64,000 nucleotides of DNA, from positions 1 through 64,000 of IMG/VR virus record IMGVR_UViG_3300023301_000008; one strand, written 5' to 3'. The notes beneath the pieces were generated by a model. It was not told where the DNA came from. It did no database searches and saw only the letters and a list, made by a program, of their open reading frames with translations. Source of the stretch: a virus. Position 1 is the stretch's first letter. Every line of letters starts with the position of its first letter. Positions 17,410-23,486 of the stretch are shown piece by piece. Both the position numbers and the translations under genes were made by a program.

Positions 17410-17482
17410 GCATTTGAAGACAAAAGGTAGAGTCGCTTCCCTGTCACGGAAGAGGTAGTGGGTTCAAGTCCCATCATTTGCG
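17410..17482 (+). tRNA. tRNA-Asp(GTC), weak acceptor
   Basis: Anticodon arm CTTCC CTGTCAC GGAAG and T arm GTGGG TTCAAGT CCCAT are good. Acceptor GCATTTG/CATTTGC has two central T-T mismatches. Its last bases can instead form the helix of the permuted RNA at 17475-17565. An intact Asp tRNA follows at 17626. Confidence 0.7.
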
Positions 17483-17565
17483 CGAGGGGGTGTTTGTGGG
17501 TTCGAATCCCATCTGGCGGGGGTCACCCTGCCGGTACGCTAACGGTAACGCGGCCTCCGTGAATG
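17475..17565 (+). ncRNA. Circularly permuted tRNA-like RNA (candidate Y RNA)
   Basis: Order of parts: T arm (GTGGG TTCGAAT CCCAT, 17496-17512), 3' acceptor strand CTGGCGGGG (17513-17521), tetraloop GTCA, 5' acceptor strand CCCTGCCGG (17526-17534), D-arm-like CGC TAACGGTAAC GCG (17537-17552). The ends CATTTGCG-C-GAGG (17475-17487) and CCTC-CGTGAATG (17554-17565) form a 12-bp helix with one bulged C where the anticodon arm would be. This is the YrlA-type layout known for bacterial Y RNAs bound by Ro. Identification as a Y RNA is inference. Confidence 0.65.
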
Positions 17566-17576
17566 TCAGAAAAGTC

Positions 17577-17605
17577 TTGACAAGATACTTATTTTCTGGT
17601 AGTGT
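17577..17605 (+). promoter_or_regulatory. Promoter upstream of tRNA-Asp
   Basis: TTGACA (17577-17582), 17 bases, TAGTGT (17600-17605). Confidence 0.75.
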
Positions 17606-17625
17606 TATAAACAAGTAGTAAGTAA

Positions 17626-17698
17626 GGTCCGTTAGCTCAGTGGTTAGAGTGCCTGCCTGTCACGTAGGAAGTCGCCGGTTCAAGTCCGGTACGGGTCG
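17626..17698 (+). tRNA. tRNA-Asp(GTC), intact copy
   Basis: GGTCCGT/ACGGGTC acceptor, CCTGC CTGTCAC GTAGG anticodon arm, GCCGG TTCAAGT CCGGT T arm. Confidence 0.93.
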
Positions 17699-17712
17699 CG
17701 GTAATTGCTGTG

Positions 17713-17742
17713 TTGAACCCTGCAGTAATTGTGTGGTAGAAT
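17713..17742 (+). promoter_or_regulatory. Promoter upstream of tRNA-Glu(CTC)
   Basis: TTGAAC (17713-17718), 18 bases, TAGAAT (17737-17742). Confidence 0.6.
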
Positions 17743-17761
17743 GTATCTAAGGGTTCAATTG

Positions 17762-17832
17762 GGCCCTATGGTGTAGAGGTAGCACACATCCCTCTCAAGG
17801 ATACGGAAGCGGATCGTTACCGCTTAGGGTCA
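17762..17832 (+). tRNA. tRNA-Glu(CTC)
   Basis: GGCCCTA/TAGGGTC acceptor, CATCC CTCTCAA GGATA anticodon arm. T loop is ATCGTTA. The HNH gene ATG follows two bases after the discriminator. Confidence 0.9.
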
Positions 17833-17834
17833 CA

Positions 17835-18521
17835 ATGAAAACTACGGACGAAGGTTTTGCAGAACTAGTAAAAGACAGCACTAGTTACGCCGATATGTTT
17901 AGAAAAATGGGGTGGTCCACTAATGGAACATCATACCGACACTCACGTAAGCGAGTGGATAGGTTGGGGCTAGACACCTCCCACTTTAGGCGCGGGACTC
18001 CGGCTGGAGCACGGAAAAAGAATCAAACTGATCGACTAGTTCTAGGAGGTTTGGGGGGTTCAATTAGTGGCAGAGTTTTGAAGGCTGGTCTTCTTCAGAT
18101 CGGTAGGCAATATGTGTGCGAAGGTGTATACGAGTTTTGTGGCAATCTGGGGGTGTGGCAGGGCCAGGAATTGACACTAGATGTTGACCACATAAATGGA
18201 GTTCGAAGTGATAATAGACCCGACAACCTAAGATTTTTATGCAAGAACTGTCACGGAATTACTGAGACATTCGGGTCAAAAAATAGAAAAATTCGACCCC
18301 CGTCACGTTGCCACTGTGGTAGAGTGAAGGGTTCTCGATCTGTGGAATGTTCAGTTTGTTATGTATCTTCTGGAAGAAACAGAGAGTCTCAAACTAAAAA
18401 AATTGATTGGCCCTCCAGGGAAGAACTTCTACTGAGGCTAAGCAGAAGTAGCTACCTAGCGGTATCAAAAGAGTTAGGAGTGTCAGACAATGCAATACGT
18501 AAGCACCTGAAAAACAATTAA
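17835..18521 (+). CDS. HNH homing endonuclease, 228 aa
   Basis: Paralogue of the protein at 16019: the DVDHINGVRSDNRPDN core and CKNCHG lie at about residues 115-145, with CHCG/CSVC zinc pairs and a C-terminal helix-turn-helix (ELGVSDNAIRKHL). It begins two bases after tRNA-Glu(CTC) and ends five bases before tRNA-Glu(TTC), so it probably arrived by homing between two Glu tRNA genes. No ribosome site is visible. Confidence 0.87.
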   Translation: MKTTDEGFAELVKDSTSYADMFRKMGWSTNGTSYRHSRKRVDRLGLDTSHFRRGTPAGARKKNQTDRLVLGGLGGSISGRVLKAGLLQIGRQYVCEGVYEFCGNLGVWQGQELTLDVDHINGVRSDNRPDNLRFLCKNCHGITETFGSKNRKIRPPSRCHCGRVKGSRSVECSVCYVSSGRNRESQTKKIDWPSREELLLRLSRSSYLAVSKELGVSDNAIRKHLKNN

Positions 18522-18525
18522 ACAA

Positions 18526-18599
18526 GCCCCGTTGGTCTAGCGGTTATGATTCCAGATTTTCACTCTGAGAGATCGTCGGTTCGAATCCGACACGGGGTA
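18526..18599 (+). tRNA. tRNA-Glu(TTC)
   Basis: GCCCCGT/ACGGGGT acceptor (G1-T72 wobble), loop TTTTCAC on CAGA/TCTG, T arm GTCGG TTCGAAT CCGAC. Confidence 0.9.
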
Positions 18600-18622
18600 C
18601 GCAACAACTAAATAAAACACAC

Positions 18623-18704
18623 GCCGTGTTATCCAAGTGGACAAAGGGTGCTGACTGTAAATCAGATGTCAACGACTTCGTGAGTTCGAATCTCGCACGC
18701 GGTA
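18623..18704 (+). tRNA. tRNA-Tyr(GTA)
   Basis: Class II tRNA with long variable arm. Acceptor GCCGTGT/ACGCGGT, anticodon loop CTGTAAA. Confidence 0.92.
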
Positions 18705-18720
18705 CGCAATAAGTGAATAA

Positions 18721-18794
18721 GCCAGCTTAGCTCAGTAGGCACGAGCGCATGACTGAAAATTATGAGGACACCGGTTCGAAACCGGTAGCTGGCA
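18721..18794 (+). tRNA. tRNA-Phe(GAA)
   Basis: GCCAGCT/AGCTGGC acceptor, CATGA CTGAAAA TTATG anticodon arm, ACCGG TTCGAAA CCGGT T arm. Confidence 0.93.
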
Positions 18795-18836
18795 CAATGA
18801 GTGGGAGGAGGGTTTGATCACCTGACATCTACTCAG

Positions 18837-18882
18837 GGAGTGGCCGTTCTAGTAGAATCGATTCGGGACGGAATCACGCTCC
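18837..18882 (+). ncRNA. Structured spacer RNA between tRNA-Phe and tRNA-Leu
   Basis: GGAGTG pairs with CGCTCC. Inside, CCGT pairs with ACGG and TTCT-AGT-AGAA forms a small hairpin. Not a cloverleaf; role unknown. Confidence 0.3.
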
Positions 18883-18886
18883 ATTT

Positions 18887-18970
18887 GGGTGTATGGCGCA
18901 ACGGCGACGCAGCTGGCTTAGAACCAGTGACCTGAAAGATGGTTTCTCAGTTCGAATCTGAGTATGCCCA
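18887..18970 (+). tRNA. tRNA-Leu(TAG)
   Basis: GGGTGTA/TATGCCC acceptor, CTGG CTTAGAA CCAG anticodon arm, long class II variable arm, CTCAG TTCGAAT CTGAG T arm. Confidence 0.92.
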
Positions 18971-18985
18971 CAAAATTCAATACAA

Positions 18986-19060
18986 GCTCTCATAGCCCAA
19001 CTGGTAGGAGGCGGGTGTCTCAAAAGCACCACAGTGTGAGTTCGAATCTCACTGGGAGTA
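18986..19060 (+). tRNA. tRNA with CAA (Leu) anticodon but short variable loop
   Basis: GCTCTCA/TGGGAGT acceptor, GGTGT CTCAAAA GCACC anticodon arm, GTGAG TTCGAAT CTCAC T arm. The variable region is only five bases, unlike normal Leu tRNAs. Confidence 0.82.
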
Positions 19061-19061
19061 C

Positions 19062-19134
19062 GCGTTTATAGCCCAACGGCAGAGGCAGAAGATTTAAATC
19101 CTTCTCAGTGCGGGTTCGAGTCCCGCTAGACGTA
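19062..19134 (+). tRNA. tRNA with TAA (Leu) anticodon, short variable loop
   Basis: GCGTTTA/TAGACGT acceptor, loop TTTAAAT on a GAAG/CTTC stem with an A-C mismatch next to the loop, GCGGG TTCGAGT CCCGC T arm. Variable loop five bases. Confidence 0.8.
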
Positions 19135-19135
19135 C

Positions 19136-19204
19136 GCAGATATGTTGGAATAGGTAGACAAGCATCGCTGCAAGGGCGTGGGAGTTCAACTCTCCCTATC
19201 TGCA
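19136..19204 (+). tRNA. Shortened tRNA, anticodon uncertain (GCA or CAA)
   Basis: GCAGATA/TATCTGC acceptor and GGGAG TTCAACT CTCCC T arm are perfect, and the D arm is Leu-like. Only 16 bases remain for anticodon arm plus variable loop (ATCGC TGCAAGG GCGT), so it is about seven bases short. Probably degenerate. Confidence 0.5.
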
Positions 19205-19214
19205 CTAGATGAGA

Positions 19215-19243
19215 GCCTCAGGCATTGCGCCTGGGGCTTTTTT
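19215..19243 (+). terminator. Rho-independent terminator of first tRNA block
   Basis: GCCTCAGGC (19215-19223) pairs with GCCTGGGGC (19229-19237), then six T. The following promoter overlaps it. Confidence 0.9.
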
Positions 19244-19253
19244 CATGTAGACT
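19225..19253 (+). promoter_or_regulatory. Promoter of leaderless gene at 19261
   Basis: TTGCGC (19225-19230), 17 bases, TAGACT (19248-19253), seven bases to ATG. The -35 lies inside the terminator hairpin. Confidence 0.65.
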
Positions 19254-19260
19254 GCCTGTC

Positions 19261-19512
19261 ATGGAACACGAATTCATTTGTGAAGTCTGCGGACTCACCG
19301 AAATGCTGACTGACGAGCTGGCCTACACGAGCGGCTGGGACTACCCCCCTTTCGTAGGAGTGTGGGCAATCATCAGCCCCCGCGCATGCCCGGACTGCGA
19401 TATGACAGATACCGCATGGTGGGCCCTGCAGACCGGCACCTCGCCGGACGATCTCACGGATAAGCAGAAAGAAGCCGTAGAGAGAATTATCTATGAAGTG
19501 CCCCGGAGCTAG
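19261..19512 (+). CDS. Small zinc-motif protein, 83 aa
   Basis: Two Cys pairs (CEVC near residue 7 and CPDC near 45) suggest one zinc site. Leaderless: the -10 box TAGACT ends seven bases before the ATG. Followed by MazG-like and ThyX genes, so it may belong to a nucleotide metabolism group. Function unknown. Confidence 0.75.
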   Translation: MEHEFICEVCGLTEMLTDELAYTSGWDYPPFVGVWAIISPRACPDCDMTDTAWWALQTGTSPDDLTDKQKEAVERIIYEVPRS

Positions 19513-19534
19513 AGAAATTTGGTAGGGTAGACAC

Positions 19535-19978
19535 ATGACTCAAATACAAGAACTACAGAAGCGTATCGGTGAAACCAATGGCAAGAACGGGTTCAACGAG
19601 TACGAAAAACTTCCCCCCGAACACCAGAACAACTATATCGGCAACAAACTCATGCTGGTCGGCTCCGAACTGGCCGAGGCTCAAGACGAGCTGCGCACCG
19701 GGCACCCGATTGACGAAACGTATTACACCACTCCTCCAGTGCCTACCTCTCTGGCTGTGGAGTTCCCCAGCGGGGGGGACGCGCAAGAATACTGGAATGA
19801 GTATCAGGCCGCAATTCCTGGCCCCAAGAAGCCTGAGGGATTCCCCTCTGAGATTGCCGACGCAGTTATTCGACTGTTCGGAGTCGCCTACGAGACCGGC
19901 ATCGACCTAGAGGCCGCGATCCGGGAGAAGATGGCATACAACGACACCAGACCCTTCAAGCACGGAAAGAAGTTCTAG
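19535..19978 (+). CDS. MazG-like nucleotide pyrophosphohydrolase, 147 aa
   Basis: Two metal-binding helices are visible: SELAEAQDELR (about residue 47) and EIADAVIRLFG (about 107), the EExxE and ExxD pattern of all-alpha NTP pyrophosphatases. It would hydrolyse (d)NTPs or related alarmones. TAGGGT ends six bases before the ATG. It directly abuts ThyX. Confidence 0.78.
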   Translation: MTQIQELQKRIGETNGKNGFNEYEKLPPEHQNNYIGNKLMLVGSELAEAQDELRTGHPIDETYYTTPPVPTSLAVEFPSGGDAQEYWNEYQAAIPGPKKPEGFPSEIADAVIRLFGVAYETGIDLEAAIREKMAYNDTRPFKHGKKF

Positions 19979-20677
19979 ATGACTGATATAACACTAAGCT
20001 CGGAGGTCACCGTAAAGCTGATCCGAGCCCTTGCCTCAGATGATGGGGTTGTGCAGGCCGCACAGGTGTCTGTGAAGGGAGAGAATAGCCCCGAGACCGA
20101 TGCCCCACGGCTGATCAACTATCTGATGTCAAGCCGCCACGGGAGTCCATTCGAACACAACTCGCTCACTTTTTTCGTGGAAGCTCCAATCTTCGTGTTC
20201 CGCGAGTGGCACCGCCACAGGATCGCTTCGGTCAACGAGATGTCTGGCCGCTACTCCAAGCTCCTGCCTAAGTTCTACAGCCCCGCAGACGACCGCAAGC
20301 TGATCAACACGGGTACGAGCGCTCGCCCTGAGTTTGAGACCGGCACCGAGGGGCAGATGACCGTGGTCCAAGAAGGGGACCGCCTTGTGGCCCAAGTGGC
20401 ATGGAACGAGTACGAGATTCGCCTGAATTCTGGTATCGCCAACGAAATTGCGCGTACGGTACTTCCAGTCTCAATCTACTCCCAGATGTATTGGACGGTC
20501 AACGCTCGTTCGCTAATGAATTTTCTGTCCCTACGCACAGACTCACCGGACGCAGCAGTACGCTCGCGGCCACAGCGAGAGATTGAGCTGGGTGCTGAGC
20601 TGATGGAGGCCGAGTTCGCTCACCTAATGCCCGCCACACACGCTTCGTTCGTAGCGAACGGACGAATTGCTCCCTAA
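19979..20677 (+). CDS. thyX: Flavin-dependent thymidylate synthase ThyX, 232 aa
   Basis: Makes dTMP from dUMP with FAD and methylenetetrahydrofolate. The signature RHRxxSxNxxSxRY appears as RHRIASVNEMSGRY (about residue 77). The start is immediately after the preceding stop, so translation is coupled. Together with the nrd genes, dNMP kinase and nucleotidases it supplies DNA precursors. Confidence 0.95.
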   Translation: MTDITLSSEVTVKLIRALASDDGVVQAAQVSVKGENSPETDAPRLINYLMSSRHGSPFEHNSLTFFVEAPIFVFREWHRHRIASVNEMSGRYSKLLPKFYSPADDRKLINTGTSARPEFETGTEGQMTVVQEGDRLVAQVAWNEYEIRLNSGIANEIARTVLPVSIYSQMYWTVNARSLMNFLSLRTDSPDAAVRSRPQREIELGAELMEAEFAHLMPATHASFVANGRIAP

Positions 20678-20723
20678 GAAATAGGGTGTTTCGACAAATT
20701 GCTGTTTAGTGAGACAAAAGGGC

Positions 20724-20752
20724 TTGTAAGATGTTCCGATCTGTGCTAGAGT
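20724..20752 (+). promoter_or_regulatory. Promoter of a 22-codon minigene
   Basis: TTGTAA (20724-20729), 17 bases, TAGAGT (20747-20752), six bases to ATG. Confidence 0.65.
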
Positions 20753-20758
20753 AAGTAC

Positions 20759-20827
20759 ATGACGAAATCACAGCGCAAGCAAAGTACCGGGACAGTGAAT
20801 ACTGTGTCCGGTATCAGCGGGCTGTAA
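20759..20827 (+). CDS. Leaderless 22-aa minigene or small RNA
   Basis: Encodes MTKSQRKQSTGTVNTVSGIS plus two residues. A hairpin (ACCGGGACAG with CTGTGTCCGGT) lies in the coding part, and a terminator follows 25 bases after the stop. The unit, promoter to terminator, spans about 130 bases and could act as an RNA. Confidence 0.4.
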   Translation: MTKSQRKQSTGTVNTVSGISGL

Positions 20828-20852
20828 CCAAGTCATAAACAGACTTAGAAGA

Positions 20853-20884
20853 AGCCCCTGGTTGTAATAACCTAGGGGCTTTTC
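20853..20884 (+). terminator. Rho-independent terminator
   Basis: AGCCCCT (20853-20859) pairs with AGGGGCT (20874-20880), then TTTCT. It ends the minigene unit. Confidence 0.88.
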
Positions 20885-20943
20885 TATTGGAACGGAAAGC
20901 AACTTGTCCACTTGATGGGCTTGAAGTGTGTTATAATTATATA

Positions 20944-21483
20944 GTGGAAGATAAATGTAGATATCCTGAGTGTGGGAAAATTCCTGGAACTCGGCATCGT
21001 GGGCTGTGTCCGTATCACTATGGACACTGTAAAAACCTTGGAACACTGGAGGAGCACGCGAGACCGTCAAGAACTGGAAAAACCCACTTATTGACGAATG
21101 TAGATGAAAAAACTAGACACGGAACTTGTTCAGTGTGTGGGGCCACATCAGTATTCCTAAAAAGTAACAGCAGATGGTATTGCTCCAGCACCAGGAACTC
21201 TACGGACCGTAGACCATATAACGTGGCGTACTACTACAAGAACAAGTACGGACTGGAGCCAGACGGCAAACAAAAGCTTGCTGAATCCCAAGACAACAAA
21301 TGTCCAATTTGTGACACAGAAATTGACTTGACACGGACAAAATCTCACATCGATCATAACCACGAAACTGGAGTGATTCGAGGGGTTTTGTGTAACACGT
21401 GTAATATGGGTTTAGGGCTGTTCTACGAGAATAGAAATCTTCTACTAAAAGCTGTGGCTTACTTAGATAAGCACGAAAATTGA
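20944..21483 (+). CDS. Endonuclease VII-like His-Me nuclease, 179 aa
   Basis: The C-terminal half matches recombination endonuclease VII: CPIC, then SHIDHNHETGVIRGVLCNTCN. The N-terminal half has extra zinc pairs (CRYPEC, CSVC). I prefer start GTG 20944, because TATAAT ends exactly six bases before it, the leaderless spacing used here; an in-frame TTG at 20887 is an alternative. Placed among tRNAs, it is probably a homing endonuclease rather than the resolvase. Confidence 0.83.
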   Translation: MEDKCRYPECGKIPGTRHRGLCPYHYGHCKNLGTLEEHARPSRTGKTHLLTNVDEKTRHGTCSVCGATSVFLKSNSRWYCSSTRNSTDRRPYNVAYYYKNKYGLEPDGKQKLAESQDNKCPICDTEIDLTRTKSHIDHNHETGVIRGVLCNTCNMGLGLFYENRNLLLKAVAYLDKHEN

Positions 21484-21612
21484 AACAAAAATAGTGGATA
21501 AGTATTAATCTCCCCATAGTTCCAGTACGGTCCTGCCCAAACGCAGGTTACGACTGGTGTTGGCGTTCAGGAAGGGAGACTTGTGGGGTAGAGTGAACGT
21601 AGCCCCACGCCT
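21484..21612 (+). other. Structured spacer before Ser tRNAs, nothing assigned
   Basis: CCTGC/GCAGG and GTGGGG/CCCCAC hairpins and a TCTCCC/GGGAGA pairing can be drawn, but no cloverleaf or reading frame is convincing. Confidence 0.25.
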
Positions 21613-21696
21613 GGAGTGTGACCCTGACTGGTGGAGGGGTACGCTTGGAAAGCGTCACGTACCGAGAGGTATGAAGTTCGATCCTTCCGCGCTCCG
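21613..21696 (+). tRNA. tRNA-Ser(GGA)
   Basis: GGAGTGT/GCGCTCC acceptor, D stem CCCT/AGGG, loop TTGGAAA, variable arm GTACC-GAGA-GGTAT. Confidence 0.9.
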
Positions 21697-21747
21697 CATA
21701 CTCCCCTACGCAGCGTGTGAAATCCGTGACGGTGTTTGGGGTTAAAT

Positions 21748-21831
21748 GGATAGTAAACCGGCCAGGTGGTCGGGACAGCTTCGAAAACTGATCGCACCGA
21801 GAGGTGTGAGAATCGTGTTCTCTGCTATCCG
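21748..21831 (+). tRNA. tRNA-Ser(CGA)
   Basis: GGATAGT/GCTATCC acceptor, loop TTCGAAA on a CAG/CTG stem with an inner mismatch, variable arm GCACC-GAGA-GGTGT. Confidence 0.87.
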
Positions 21832-21835
21832 CACT

Positions 21836-21921
21836 GGAAAATAAATCTGGGGGGTCCCAGAACTAGTCTTGAAAACTAGCGGTACCTGAGAGGGTATGGG
21901 TTTCGAATACTCTGTTTTCCG
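21836..21921 (+). tRNA. tRNA-Ser(TGA)
   Basis: GGAAAAT/GTTTTCC acceptor, CTAGT CTTGAAA ACTAG anticodon arm, class II variable arm. Confidence 0.92.
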
Positions 21922-21925
21922 CTTT

Positions 21926-22009
21926 GGAGGGTAATTCAGTCTGGTGGCTGAGCATCCCTGCTAAGGATCGCGCACCGAAAGGTGTAGGTTTCGATTACTT
22001 TGCCCTCCG
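21926..22009 (+). tRNA. tRNA-Ser(GCT)
   Basis: GGAGGGT/GCCCTCC acceptor, ATCC CTGCTAA GGAT anticodon arm, variable arm GCACC-GAAA-GGTGT. Confidence 0.92.
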
Positions 22010-22012
22010 CGA

Positions 22013-22041
22013 TTGACTTGCAGGTTTCGATCTGTTAGACT
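22013..22041 (+). promoter_or_regulatory. Promoter upstream of tRNA-Lys
   Basis: TTGACT (22013-22018), 17 bases, TAGACT (22036-22041). Confidence 0.8.
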
Positions 22042-22060
22042 AGTTTTACCCGACCCTCAT

Positions 22061-22131
22061 GGGCCTATAGCTGAGGGGATTAGCATCTGGCTCTTAACCA
22101 GAGGACGCGGGTCCGATTCCCGCTGGGCCTA
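22061..22131 (+). tRNA. tRNA-Lys(CTT)
   Basis: GGGCCTA/TGGGCCT acceptor with wobbles, TCTGG CTCTTAA CCAGA anticodon arm, GCGGG TCCGATT CCCGC T arm. Confidence 0.9.
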
Positions 22132-22262
22132 CAATGAGAGATAAGCTTTCTGTTCTAGAGCAGGAAGTCTAAGACTCAGGAACACAGGAAACAACTTGTA
22201 GTCTAGACCTTCAGTTGCTCCTCCCGTACAGTCGGGCGAACCGGGTTTCGATAAGCCCACTT
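22132..22262 (+). other. Structured spacer between Lys tRNAs
   Basis: A CTTTCTG/CAGGAAG hairpin and a T-arm-like GGG TTTCGATAAG CCC are visible. No complete tRNA can be folded; possibly a decayed tRNA. Confidence 0.25.
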
Positions 22263-22334
22263 GGGTCTCTCGTATATCGGAAAATACTGTAGGCTTTTAC
22301 CCTTCAAAGCGGGGTTCGACTCCCCGGGGACCCA
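22263..22334 (+). tRNA. tRNA-Lys(TTT)
   Basis: GGGTCTC/GGGACCC acceptor, D stem GTAT/ATAC, loop CTTTTAC, CGGGG TTCGACT CCCCG T arm. Confidence 0.88.
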
Positions 22335-22378
22335 CTCGACCGTTCCGTTAGCCGGTCTCTAAAATGTTAGCGGGGTGC

Positions 22379-22449
22379 GTGGGTGTAGCTTAATGGTAAA
22401 GTACGACTCTTCCAAAGTTGTGATGCCGGTCCGATTCCGGTCACCCGCT
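22379..22449 (+). tRNA. tRNA-Gly(TCC)
   Basis: GTGGGTG/CACCCGC acceptor, CGACT CTTCCAA AGTTG anticodon arm, GCCGG TCCGATT CCGGT T arm. Confidence 0.9.
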
Positions 22450-22455
22450 CTCTAA

Positions 22456-22526
22456 CCCCCTGTAGCTCAGAGGAAGAGCAATCACCTTTAAGCGATGGGC
22501 CGAGATATCGTAATTCTCTGGGGGGA
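22456..22526 (+). tRNA. Irregular tRNA, best anticodon TAA
   Basis: CCCCCTG/TGGGGGG acceptor and GCTC/GAGC D stem are clear. The anticodon stem TCACC/GATGG has one mismatch around loop TTTAAGC, and the variable region is very short. Other registers are possible, so identity is unsure. Confidence 0.5.
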
Positions 22527-22543
22527 CGCATGAAACTTAGGTA

Positions 22544-22588
22544 GTCAGGCATCTAAGGAACTGCGCCCGCCGTGTGCGGTGGCCTGAC
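22544..22588 (+). ncRNA. Structured RNA element between tRNAs
   Basis: GTCAGGC (22544-22550) pairs perfectly with GCCTGAC (22582-22588), and an inner CCGC-CGTGT-GCGG hairpin is present. Not a tRNA; role unknown. Confidence 0.4.
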
Positions 22589-22590
22589 AT

Positions 22591-22661
22591 GTGGATATGG
22601 TGAAATGGTATCATCATAGCTTGCCAAGCTATGGGCGCGGGTTCGATTCCCGCTATCCGCT
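22591..22661 (+). tRNA. tRNA-Gly(GCC)
   Basis: GTGGATA/TATCCGC acceptor, ATAGC TTGCCAA GCTAT anticodon arm, GCGGG TTCGATT CCCGC T arm. Confidence 0.93.
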
Positions 22662-22689
22662 CGATAAGGGTACGCGACCCTTAGAAAGT

Positions 22690-22743
22690 CCTTTGATGCC
22701 TCTCGTTAAGTGGGAGAGGGTAGTTGGGAATCCAATTCAAAGG
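22690..22743 (+). ncRNA. Three-way-junction RNA element between tRNAs
   Basis: CCTTTGA/TCAAAGG closes a junction with two perfect hairpins, CCTCTC-9-GAGAGG and TTGG-GAAT-CCAA. It resembles a tRNA missing one arm. Function unknown. Confidence 0.45.
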
Positions 22744-22748
22744 CATTT

Positions 22749-22821
22749 GCCTCCTTAGCTCATCAGGTAGAGCGCCACTCTTGTAAAGTGGATGTGATCG
22801 GTTCGATTCCGGTAGGTGGCA
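22749..22821 (+). tRNA. tRNA-Thr(TGT)
   Basis: GCCTCCT/AGGTGGC acceptor with one T-T mismatch, CCACT CTTGTAA AGTGG anticodon arm, T arm ATCGG TTCGATT CCGGT. Confidence 0.9.
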
Positions 22822-22840
22822 CGGATACAGCATAGCTCAA

Positions 22841-22897
22841 GCAGGGCCCCAGTCGCGGTACCACGCGATCAGACGGTCCCCGAAGTGCTCCCCCTGC
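22841..22897 (+). ncRNA. Structured RNA element between Thr tRNAs
   Basis: GCAGGG (22841-22846) pairs with CCCTGC (22892-22897), and TCGCG-GTACCA-CGCGA is a perfect inner hairpin. Role unknown. Confidence 0.38.
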
Positions 22898-22966
22898 CGT
22901 TCGTGACAAATGGTTCTAGACGGCGGTAAGGGTAAGGAGAGGTTGGCTCTTCTCTGGTTTCCACCC

Positions 22967-23038
22967 GCCTCGTTAGCTCAGTGGTAGAGCACTTCTCTCG
23001 TAAAGAAGGGGTCGTCAGTTCAATCCCGACACGAGGCT
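22967..23038 (+). tRNA. tRNA-Thr(CGT)
   Basis: GCCTCGT/ACGAGGC acceptor, CTTCT CTCGTAA AGAAG anticodon arm. T stem GTCAG/CCGAC has one mismatch. Confidence 0.9.
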
Positions 23039-23087
23039 CAATAAAAGACCTAAGGGGGAAATGCCCTCGGAGGAGAAAGATAGCATC

Positions 23088-23225
23088 ATGGCAACACAAT
23101 CAGAAGCAGTAGCCTTGGCATTGGATACACTGGTCAAAATGGTGGAGGACAATGAAACGCCCTACGGGACGCGACTTGAAGCCATCAGAGAGATTTTCAG
23201 ATACGACATGAGTCTACGACAGTAG
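23088..23225 (+). CDS. Small helical protein, 45 aa
   Basis: Starts MATQSEAVALALDTLV. GGAGGAG lies about 12 bases before the ATG. Amphipathic helical composition, no known domain. A genuine small gene inserted in the tRNA array. Confidence 0.6.
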   Translation: MATQSEAVALALDTLVKMVEDNETPYGTRLEAIREIFRYDMSLRQ

Positions 23226-23257
23226 CTTGAAGAGGGGTGCGACTCTAACGCACAATT

Positions 23258-23329
23258 GCCGCCTTATATCAGTGGTAGATGGCGAACTTGGTAAGTTCGA
23301 GGCCGTGAGTTCAATCCTCACAGGCGGCA
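23258..23329 (+). tRNA. tRNA-Thr(GGT)
   Basis: GCCGCCT/AGGCGGC acceptor, CGAAC TTGGTAA GTTCG anticodon arm, GTGAG TTCAATC CTCAC T arm. Confidence 0.92.
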
Positions 23330-23347
23330 CGGCAGCAGACGAATATC

Positions 23348-23475
23348 GGGGTTGCACCTGAGAGTTTCGTCTAACCTAGGCATCGGATTTTTCAGTTCCG
23401 CGTGCGGTCTAGGGACACATGGGGGCTTATGGCTTTGTACTCCAAAAACTGACAGGCTGGCGAGGATGCAACTCC
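23348..23475 (+). ncRNA. Long-range paired RNA element between tRNAs
   Basis: GGGGTTGCA (23348-23356) pairs over nine bases with TGCAACTCC (23467-23475, one wobble). It encloses CCTAG/CTAGG and CCGC-GT-GCGG helices. No coding frame; candidate structured RNA. Confidence 0.45.
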
Positions 23476-23486
23476 GGACCAGCTAT

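Noticed and set aside
16839-17477. Long minus-strand open frame across tRNA genes (212 codons)
   Set aside because: It runs antisense through Pro and His tRNAs; peptides such as DSNLRP-like stretches are typical artefacts of T-arm sequence read backwards.
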